The notes beneath the pieces are model-generated. The model did no database searches. It saw nothing but the letters and a program-made list of their open reading frames with translations, and was not told where the DNA came from. Made by a program: the position numbers and the translations under genes. Of a stretch of 36,371 nt of DNA, positions 17,308 to 23,909 are shown in pieces. Origin of the DNA: Gemmatimonadota bacterium (GTDB lineage: Bacteria; Latescibacterota; UBA2968; UBA8231); assembly GCA_002712305.1 (NCBI GenBank), contig PATE01000105.1:1-36371 (forward strand). Direction: 5' to 3'. Position 1 is the stretch's first letter. Each line of letters begins with the position of its first letter.

Positions 17308-17865
17308 CTAGGCATCCGGCGCATCTTCCACCTGCAATTGCGCAATCTGATCTCGAAGCTGCGCGGCTCGTTCGTATTCTTCGTCTTCGACCGCCTGGGC
17401 TAGTTCCGTGCGCAACTGATCAAGTTGGTCAATGCCCGTATCGGCAGGTGGCGGATCCGCTGAGACGAGGGTTTCCATTCCAGGTTCCCGACCAACGTGG
17501 TGATCTGATCCGTGAATTCGTTTCAGAAGGCGTTTCAGTGGTTTCGCGAAGGCCCGGTAGCAGGATGGGCAGCCAAGTCGACCCACTTTGCGGAATTCGT
17601 CATAGGTCATTTCGCAGTCGGGGCATACCGTCGACTTGGCCTCGCTCTTTGAAAGATGCCCGACCACGACATTGACCTTCTTCTTCTTAACGGACGTCGG
17701 TTTGACGGCAGACTTGTCCTGAGCCTGATCCTCCGCTTCAGTCGCCTGTTGCTGGCTGAAGGCCGCTGCGCACACGGGACAAAGATGAGACGTCGTCTTT
17801 TCGTTTCCAGCGACGGTTGTGAACTCGATCGTCGCCTCGCGTTTCGTGCAGGATTCACATTTCAT
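17308..17865 (-). CDS. mcsA: McsA-like zinc-finger activator with UVR domain
   Basis: The protein has 185 residues. There are paired CxxC zinc motifs: MKCESC and HLCPVC near the N-terminus, VCPDC and LGCPSC in the middle (about 81-101). A UVR motif ends the protein (LRTELAQAVEDEEYERAAQLRDQI). This matches McsA, which binds and activates McsB. ATG 17865 overlaps the lolD stop as TGATG, suggesting coupled translation; a GTG six nt upstream is the alternative. A Gln/Glu/Lys-rich linker lies between the zinc pairs, and the protein is of normal McsA length. Confidence 0.92.
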   Translation of the reverse strand: MKCESCTKREATIEFTTVAGNEKTTSHLCPVCAAAFSQQQATEAEDQAQDKSAVKPTSVKKKKVNVVVGHLSKSEAKSTVCPDCEMTYDEFRKVGRLGCPSCYRAFAKPLKRLLKRIHGSDHHVGREPGMETLVSADPPPADTGIDQLDQLRTELAQAVEDEEYERAAQLRDQIAQLQVEDAPDA

Positions 17866-18602
17866 CAGCACACGATCTCCTTAGACTCGAACTGGAGGAT
17901 ACCGGCTTCGATATGACCATGTCGGCCCATCCCCGCCGCCAGGTCACGATCGTGGGTCATGACGACGAACGTCTGTCCCTCTGCCGCAGCAAGATCGGTG
18001 ATAACATGGTGCAGTCGCTCGCTCGTGCCGGGATCCAGATTGCCCGATGGCTCGTCGGCCAACACCACCTGAGGGCTCATCATCAGGGCTCGGGCGATAG
18101 CCACACGTTGACACTCACCGCCGCTCAGTTCACCCGGGCGATGGTGGAGTCGGTCTGCGAGACCTACCCGTTCCAACAGATGTTCGCCTCTCTCGACGGC
18201 TGGACCCTCGGCCACGGAGGCGATCAACCCTGGCATCAGTACGTTCTCCAGTGCGGTGAACTCTGGCAACAGGTTGTGATGTTGAAAGACGAAACCGATG
18301 TGCTCGTTGCGAAATGTAGCCAGTCTGTCCTCGTCTAGAGTCGCCACGTCGACACCGGCGATCATCAGTCGGCCCTCTGTGGCCCGATCAAGGGTCCCGA
18401 GGATATGCAGAAGCGTACTCTTGCCGACCCCTGAGGCGCCGGTGATCGCCACCGTCTGCCCCCGTGAAACTTGCAGATCAACCTGGCGAAGAATCTCTAG
18501 GTCATGCGCGGAGGTCTGGTAAGTCTTGCTGATCCTCGTGGCCTCGATGACGAGCGTATCATGAGCCATGGCAGTTTGGCTTTCCCCCATCGTCCGGGTC
18601 AC
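17865..18602 (-). CDS. lolD: LolD-type ABC transporter ATPase
   Basis: The protein has 245 residues and is the ATPase that powers release of lipoproteins from the inner membrane. It has Walker A GASGVGKS, Q-loop VFQHHNLLPEFTALENV (the LLPEF-T-ENV pattern is typical of LolD), signature LSGGECQRVAIARAL, Walker B VVLADEPSG and H-loop MTHD. The GTG start overlaps the lolC/E stop by 4 nt; ATG at 18590 or 18569 is possible, the latter preceded by a purine-rich GGGGGAAAG. The permease gene is directly upstream and mcsA directly downstream. The family also includes MacB/FtsE-like ATPases; the context favours LolD. Confidence 0.92.
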   Translation of the reverse strand: MTRTMGESQTAMAHDTLVIEATRISKTYQTSAHDLEILRQVDLQVSRGQTVAITGASGVGKSTLLHILGTLDRATEGRLMIAGVDVATLDEDRLATFRNEHIGFVFQHHNLLPEFTALENVLMPGLIASVAEGPAVERGEHLLERVGLADRLHHRPGELSGGECQRVAIARALMMSPQVVLADEPSGNLDPGTSERLHHVITDLAAAEGQTFVVMTHDRDLAAGMGRHGHIEAGILQFESKEIVC

Positions 18603-19852
18603 ATGATATGTCGAATCGCATCTACCGGCTGCAGGGAGGCGGCCCTGCGTGCAGGCAAAACAGATGCGAGGAAGCAGATGAGGACGCTCACGGTCGATAC
18701 CACCACGAAATCAGAAATCTGCATATCTACGGGCAAGGAACTGATGATGTAGATGTCACTGGGGATTGAGATGATCTCGAAGCGATCCTGAAGCGTGCAG
18801 ATGAACAATCCCAGCGCACAGCCCAGGGATGTGCCGAAGACACCGATAAACAGGCCCTGCAGAACAAAGACCTTCCCGATGCCTCTCGCTCGTGCACCCA
18901 TGGTTCGCAGAATGCCGATTTCAGGTGTCTTGATGAGGATCGACATGCTAAGAATCGACATGATATTGAAGGCCGCCACCACGATGATCAGACTCAGGGC
19001 GATGAAGATGACCCACTTCTCGAGCTCCATCCATTCGAACAACTCAGGGAATTGCTGCGTCCAATCGGTCGTGTAGTAGGGGTATCCGAGATCGGTGGAT
19101 AGCTGTTGTCGAAGAGCCGTTGCCTGCTCCAGATCATCGATGCGAATGTGGATCGCCGTTGCGCCCTCACCCTCGATTCGTAGCAATTTTCGCGCTTGCT
19201 CGATGCCTATGAAGACAAAACTGTCATCGAAGTGATACATGCCACTTTCGAAAATGTCTCTCACAACAAAGCCGTCGATATTCGGCGAAAGACCACCCAT
19301 CATCATGTCGTCAAGAGATTGGTTTCCAAACGTCATGAGATAGATGACGTCGCCCAACCCCACACGCATTCGATTGGCAAGATAGGCTCCCAGCACAATC
19401 CCCGGCCTTTCACCTTCGCCGGATTCCAGATGAAACTCCTTGTGAGAGTCGTAGCGTAGGTGCTCTGGCAGGTCGGAGACTCGACCGAAGCTTGCCGTGT
19501 CGATTCCCCAGACGAAAACGCCGTCCATCTCCTCGTCGTCTGTAATAAGAATGACCTTGCCCTTGGCGACGGGGGCTGCGGCGGCCACTCCGTAGCGATC
19601 AAGCGAGTCGATCAGAGCTGATGGATCCTCAATCGGCTTGTCGTAGTAGCGCTGAATGCTGACGTGGGCATCCATGCCGATCAAGCGGCCTCTCACCTCG
19701 CCTGAGAATCCATTGGTCACGGACAACATGATGATGAGGGCAGCCACGCCGAGAATCACACCACCCAGGGCGATCACTGTGATCACGGAGAGGAATCCCG
19801 ACCGCTGCTTGGATTGCAGATACCGCCGGGCCACGAACAGTTCAAAAGACAT
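18599..19852 (-). CDS. lolC: LolC/LolE-family lipoprotein-releasing permease
   Basis: The protein has 417 residues. The opening FELFVARRYLQSKQRSGFLSVITVIALGGV is the LolC/E start followed by TM1 (part shown). A large periplasmic domain (about 60-275) comes next, then three C-terminal TM segments of the FtsX/MacB type, and the tail ends with PARRAASLQPVDAIRHI, a common LolC/E ending. With LolD it extracts lipoproteins and hands them to LolA. Only one LolC/E-type permease is present here, so it may work as a homodimer (LolF-like); that is inference. It starts 5 nt after prfB. Confidence 0.93.
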   Translation of the reverse strand: MSFELFVARRYLQSKQRSGFLSVITVIALGGVILGVAALIIMLSVTNGFSGEVRGRLIGMDAHVSIQRYYDKPIEDPSALIDSLDRYGVAAAAPVAKGKVILITDDEEMDGVFVWGIDTASFGRVSDLPEHLRYDSHKEFHLESGEGERPGIVLGAYLANRMRVGLGDVIYLMTFGNQSLDDMMMGGLSPNIDGFVVRDIFESGMYHFDDSFVFIGIEQARKLLRIEGEGATAIHIRIDDLEQATALRQQLSTDLGYPYYTTDWTQQFPELFEWMELEKWVIFIALSLIIVVAAFNIMSILSMSILIKTPEIGILRTMGARARGIGKVFVLQGLFIGVFGTSLGCALGLFICTLQDRFEIISIPSDIYIISSLPVDMQISDFVVVSTVSVLICFLASVLPARRAASLQPVDAIRHIM

Positions 19853-19857
19853 GGGGC

Positions 19858-20956
19858 CTACGTCGTCTGCGCTGCGCTCAAGAATGCGTTGATAAACCCG
19901 TCCAGATCGCCATCCATGATGGCTTGCACATTGCCCGATTCATGACCGGTGCGATGATCCTTCACGAGTGTATAGGGCTGGAAGACATAGGAGCGGATCT
20001 GTGAGCCGAAGTCGATGGCCTTCTTCGTGCTCTCCACAGCTTCCATCTTCTTCATCTCTTCTTGCTTGTAGTGGTCGTAGAGGCGGGCAGTCAGAACCTT
20101 CATGGCTGTGCCCTTGTTCTTCAGCTGCGACCGTTCGTTTTGACAGTTGACGACAATCCCTGTCGGCAGATGTGTGATCCGAACAGCTGAGGACGTCTTG
20201 TTCACATGCTGGCCACCAGCGCCACCGGCCTTGTAGGTGTCGATCTGTAGATCTTCATCGCGCAGTTCCACGTCGGGAATGCTGTCGACGTCAGGGTAAA
20301 CGAAGACACTGGCGAAGGACGTGTGTCGGCGCTTGTTGGCATCGAAGGGCGAGATCCTTACGAGGCGATGGACGCCCGCCTCTGCCTTCAAGTATCCGTA
20401 CGCATAGGAACCCTTCACCTCGATCGTGGCGCCCTTGATACCGGCTTCATCACCAGGCTGCAGGTCCATGATCTCGGACGTGAAGCCGCGTCGCTCGATC
20501 CAACGGCCATACATCCGCATCAGCATCTCGGCCCAGTCAGCTGCTTCTGTCCCTCCGGCGCCGGAGTGGATAACCAGGAGCGCGTCCTTGGGGTCATCTT
20601 CATCTGAGAGCATCGAAAAGAACTCGAGCTTCCCCAACGTCTCGTCCACATCGGAGAGCTCGATCTGCAGGTCCTTCAGAGTGTCGGCGTCGTCTTCGTC
20701 GGCCGAGAGTTCCAGCAATTCAGCCAGATCGTCCAGACGCCCTTTGAGCTCCTGCCAGGGTTGTGTAAGGTCGCGCAGAGTCCGGGCCTCTTTAGTGACC
20801 TGCTCGGCGCGTTGTCTGTCGTTCCAGAATTCGTTGCTGGCCATCTCCTCGTCAAGAGACGCTAACGTTTTCTGGCGTGTCTCGATGTCAAAGATACCCC
20901 CGAAGCCGGTCGAGTCGGGTCTGGCAGTCAGCGAGAGATTCATCAAGCGTCGGCAT
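19858..20956 (-). CDS. prfB: Peptide chain release factor 2, made by programmed +1 frameshift
   Basis: RF2 ends translation at UGA and UAA. The true start is ATG 20956 (AGGAG six nt upstream), reading MPTLDESL...RLRGYL for 22 codons to an in-frame TGA at 20890-20888. Skipping one T moves the ribosome into the frame starting GAC (20889), which continues to TAG at 19858. The product is 365 residues, as in E. coli. It has the stop-recognition SPF motif (RISPFDANKRRHTSF) and the catalytic GGQ (AGGAGGQHVNKT). The one-frame version starting MMNLSL has a nonsense N-terminus. The final stop is UAG, which RF1, not RF2, reads. The 5' end overlaps the upstream gene by 14 nt and lolC/E follows by 5 nt. 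Confidence 0.95.
20887..20902 (-). promoter_or_regulatory. prfB programmed +1 ribosomal frameshift site
   Basis: The minus strand reads CGGGGGTATCTTTGAC. It has the same parts as the E. coli site: an internal Shine-Dalgarno (GGGGG), three nt, the slippery CTT, then UGA followed by C. Low RF2 makes the ribosome pause at UGA and slip forward, so RF2 controls its own level. Confidence 0.95.
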
Positions 20957-21482
20957 GGTCATCTCCTGGTTCTTCCTGTGGTGCGGCGTCCTGGTAGCGC
21001 TCGAAGAGCAATCGCTCCGCGCTGCGTTGTTCGGGGATCTCGAAGAGCAACTCGGCGTCTACTGTGTCGTCTCGATCCAGTTGAAAACGGTCGCCCCGGC
21101 TGATGAAGAGGGGCGAGTGTGACAGCGGGTAGTGACGGATGTCAGAATCGTCCACCAGCCGGAAACACTTGGGCACGATCTCGTATCCGATCTTCATGCG
21201 AGCCTCCATCTTCACGCGCACGACGACGAACTTGCTTCCCTCTTCCGCGGGGCCGTGGAAGAAGCTCGTGTACGTGACCCCATCATCAGGGACGTGCCAG
21301 ACGATCGGCGTTTTGATCCGACCCAGAAGATCTGGAAGTTGGTCGAGCTTCTCGACCGATCCACCGGTCAGGCGAATCGCCAGATAGAGCGGGACAAAGA
21401 GGGCGCAACCTGCCAGAACAATGCGATTGAGTGTCCGCATGCGCTGACGGTGAAATCGCTTGCGCTCTGTTCGGCTGTTCAC
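20943..21482 (-). CDS. Membrane-anchored protein of unknown function
   Basis: About 179 residues from GTG 21482, which has GGGGGA four nt upstream; ATG 21440 is the alternative and a TTG at 21530 is unlikely. The protein has a basic N-terminus (SRTERKRFHRQR), one transmembrane segment (IVLAGCALFVPLYLAI), then an extracytoplasmic domain of about 120 residues. Part of that domain (SKFVVVRVKMEARMKIGYEIVPKCFRLVD) looks like the beta strands of DUF4352-type domains, only weakly. The C-terminus is acidic (EEPGDDHADA). I do not recognise the family. It overlaps prfB by 14 nt, so the two are translated from one message. Confidence 0.7.
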   Translation of the reverse strand: MNSRTERKRFHRQRMRTLNRIVLAGCALFVPLYLAIRLTGGSVEKLDQLPDLLGRIKTPIVWHVPDDGVTYTSFFHGPAEEGSKFVVVRVKMEARMKIGYEIVPKCFRLVDDSDIRHYPLSHSPLFISRGDRFQLDRDDTVDAELLFEIPEQRSAERLLFERYQDAAPQEEPGDDHADA

Positions 21483-21569
21483 AAATCCCCCACAGACTTC
21501 GGTTCCTCTGAGAATTCCTGCGAAGAGCAAGAAAGTACGGCGTGCCTCTGGTTCGGGCCAAAGCCAGGC

Positions 21570-23255
21570 TCAGTCGCGGACGATCGCTATCGTCCCAAGT
21601 TCGTCGAAAACAGAAGACATCAGCCGATAGTGGTAGACACCTGTCGCGAGCTCTTTGGGCACGCGCCACGCGAAGGCCTGACCCGCCATTGTGTGTGTTC
21701 CCTCGACCCAACGCTGCGGTGCGATCTCGTCAACGACATTGCCTGCCCCGTCGAACACCGAAAGTTCGACCTGATCGGCAACGTTCAGCTGAAAGGGGAA
21801 GTGAACGACAGGTGTTTCACCTACAGCGGGATTCGGAAAGGGCCTTAAGGCCTTCGCCTGATCGGGAATCTCAGGCTGCAGACCAATTGCGTCGGCCGCA
21901 TTCACAAGCCCGTATCCAAAGACCGTGTCAGGGCCCACGGGGCCCAGGTCCGTTGCTGTGGAACGTAGGCGGTCATTGACCTGGTGAGGTGTCAGTGTCG
22001 GATCCTGTTGCAGCATCAGCGCAGCGACACCCGCCACCAATGGAGATGCCGCTGAAGTACCGTTGAGACGACCGTATTGCTGTGAACCAAAACTGCCCGG
22101 TACCAGACCACGCCCTCCTTCCACGGAGTAGACGAACTGGCCGGGTGCTACCACATCAGGCTTGATCCGCCCATCCGATGTCGGCCCTCGCGAGGAGAAT
22201 GAGGCGATCGCCGCACTCTGCACGTGCACGGCTCCGACAGTCATCACGCCTGGTGCATCAGCCGGCGCTGTAATGTAATGCCAAAGCTTGTTGCCCTCAT
22301 TCCCAGCGGATACAACAACGACTAACCCGCGTTCGACGGCGATCTGCGCGGCGATGGATGTCAGTGTCGTGCGACCATCCAGGTCACCATAGGTGTAGCC
22401 GGTTCCGTCATCCCAATCTGTATAGCCGAGCGACCCATTCACAACGTGGGCGCCCATGCTGTCGGCCCATTCGATACCGGCAATCCAACGATCCTCTTCG
22501 ATCGGCAGCTCACGAGCCAGGTCCTCCACCTTGGCCAATAGGTACTCTGCATTGGGTGCGACGCCGATGAGCTGTCCCGGATCGTTGCCCGCCACAAGTC
22601 CCAGGACGCGCGTGCCGTGGCCTGCTTGCCCGAGAGCAAGCTCGTTGCCGGTGACAGGCTGATCTCTCTGGTCTGTGACATCCTCATCATCGTTGATGAA
22701 GTCTCGTGCTGCGATGACGTTGAGATGGGCGAAGGCTCGGTAGTCGGGCCAGTTGAAGCCGGTGTCCATGATGGCGATTCTCACGCCTTCCCCCCTCAGG
22801 CCACTTGCGTGCAGGAGGGGGACCCCCAGCAGATTCAACTGCTCGAAAGAGGGACCGTAGTCCTGATGGGGCGCCGCAGTCTTGCGCGCCGGAAGATGGG
22901 CAGGCGGAACTGCACGCCGAGTTGCACGAACCGGCGACACAGCCGCTACGAATGGCAGGTCGCCGAGCCGTTCGGCGTCTGCATCAGGTAGTTCAATGCT
23001 GACGGCGTTGAGCCAACGCGAGCGAGTACGCAGGCTTCCGTAGCTCTCTAGTTGTGCGGCGTACTGCTGTGTTACGGGTAGATCTGCCAGTTCACGATCT
23101 GCATGAACGGTCCATGGGATGGGGCGCCCATCGTTGCCATTCTTGTCTGTCAGGAAGACCCAGACCGTGCCGGTGTCTGCCGAAGACGGCAGAGACAGTG
23201 AGGCGATGAGGACGAGGGCGAGCGTGCGTTGACGCGCCCACAGAAGGTGGGTCAC
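21570..23255 (-). CDS. Secreted subtilisin-like serine protease with sorting-type C-terminus
   Basis: The protein has 561 residues. An N-terminal signal sequence (LALVLIASLSLPSSA) is followed by a propeptide-like region to about 140. The S8 catalytic domain has the full triad: Asp164 (IAIMDTG), His213 (GHGTRVLG), Ser401 (NGTSAASP), plus oxyanion Asn319 (SAGNEGN). The last 90 residues, from PFPNPAVGE to the end, resemble the short FlgD-Ig/sorting C-terminal domain of this organism's surface proteins. It should be an exported, surface or released protease. The GTG start abuts the lolA stop (TAG-GTG). It is an unusual neighbour among housekeeping envelope genes. Confidence 0.92.
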   Translation of the reverse strand: MTHLLWARQRTLALVLIASLSLPSSADTGTVWVFLTDKNGNDGRPIPWTVHADRELADLPVTQQYAAQLESYGSLRTRSRWLNAVSIELPDADAERLGDLPFVAAVSPVRATRRAVPPAHLPARKTAAPHQDYGPSFEQLNLLGVPLLHASGLRGEGVRIAIMDTGFNWPDYRAFAHLNVIAARDFINDDEDVTDQRDQPVTGNELALGQAGHGTRVLGLVAGNDPGQLIGVAPNAEYLLAKVEDLARELPIEEDRWIAGIEWADSMGAHVVNGSLGYTDWDDGTGYTYGDLDGRTTLTSIAAQIAVERGLVVVVSAGNEGNKLWHYITAPADAPGVMTVGAVHVQSAAIASFSSRGPTSDGRIKPDVVAPGQFVYSVEGGRGLVPGSFGSQQYGRLNGTSAASPLVAGVAALMLQQDPTLTPHQVNDRLRSTATDLGPVGPDTVFGYGLVNAADAIGLQPEIPDQAKALRPFPNPAVGETPVVHFPFQLNVADQVELSVFDGAGNVVDEIAPQRWVEGTHTMAGQAFAWRVPKELATGVYHYRLMSSVFDELGTIAIVRD

Positions 23256-23909
23256 CTAGTCTGGCCGCCGTCGGTCGATGATTTCCACACCCTCGGGGGG
23301 AGAAAAGACGAAGAGCTCATCCCCGAGTTTCTTGTTTCGTCGATGCTCACGGAGAACGTATGTGCGTATGTCATCGTTGGCCTCGAGTTGCTCAACTTGT
23401 AGCAAGTCCCAGTCCTTCCGACCTACCCAGACGCGAAGACGCTGGACTTGCAGGTTGGGCGGTGCGTCCGGCCGAGGTTGCAGGATGACGACGTACGCGT
23501 CTGTCCCATCCAACTCGGTCTCGGCCACAGAAACGGGCGTATATCCATCGGCATACTCCACCAGGATTTCCCAAGGTGTCCGCAGTTCGTCCTCGTAAGG
23601 GGCAACGATGACCTGCTGGTTCGCCTTGTTGTAGACCCAGATCGCCTCTCCGTCCGCGATGACAAGATCACCGTCTTCCACCTCGACTCGGAATTGGCGA
23701 GGTCGACGCGTGAAAATTCTGCCTTCGCGCGACATGTTTCGATCGAGGACAGACCAGAAGAATTGCTTCTCGAAGGTTGCCGAATACGTCTTGGCCTTCG
23801 CGAAACGTTCCTCCATCCTTTCGATGACCTCGGCACCGGTAATAGCTCTGGCAGGACCTGAGCAAGCCGCGACGAGGATGAGGACGGTCCATGTCCACCC
23901 GAACTTCAT
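23256..23909 (-). CDS. lolA: LolA-like periplasmic lipoprotein carrier
   Basis: The protein has 217 residues with a signal peptide (WTVLILVAACSGPARA; the Cys could instead be a lipobox cysteine, but the surrounding residues fit poorly). The mature part has the LolA half-barrel pattern: ERFAKAKTYSATFEKQFFWSVLDRN (a stretch like the LolA start; pieces shown elsewhere are shorter), EGRIFTRRPRQFRVEV, and a WVYN strand. LolA carries lipoproteins from LolCD to the outer membrane. It overlaps ftsK by 4 nt (ATGA). No lolB is seen, as is normal outside beta- and gamma-proteobacteria. Confidence 0.88.
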   Translation of the reverse strand: MKFGWTWTVLILVAACSGPARAITGAEVIERMEERFAKAKTYSATFEKQFFWSVLDRNMSREGRIFTRRPRQFRVEVEDGDLVIADGEAIWVYNKANQQVIVAPYEDELRTPWEILVEYADGYTPVSVAETELDGTDAYVVILQPRPDAPPNLQVQRLRVWVGRKDWDLLQVEQLEANDDIRTYVLREHRRNKKLGDELFVFSPPEGVEIIDRRRPD

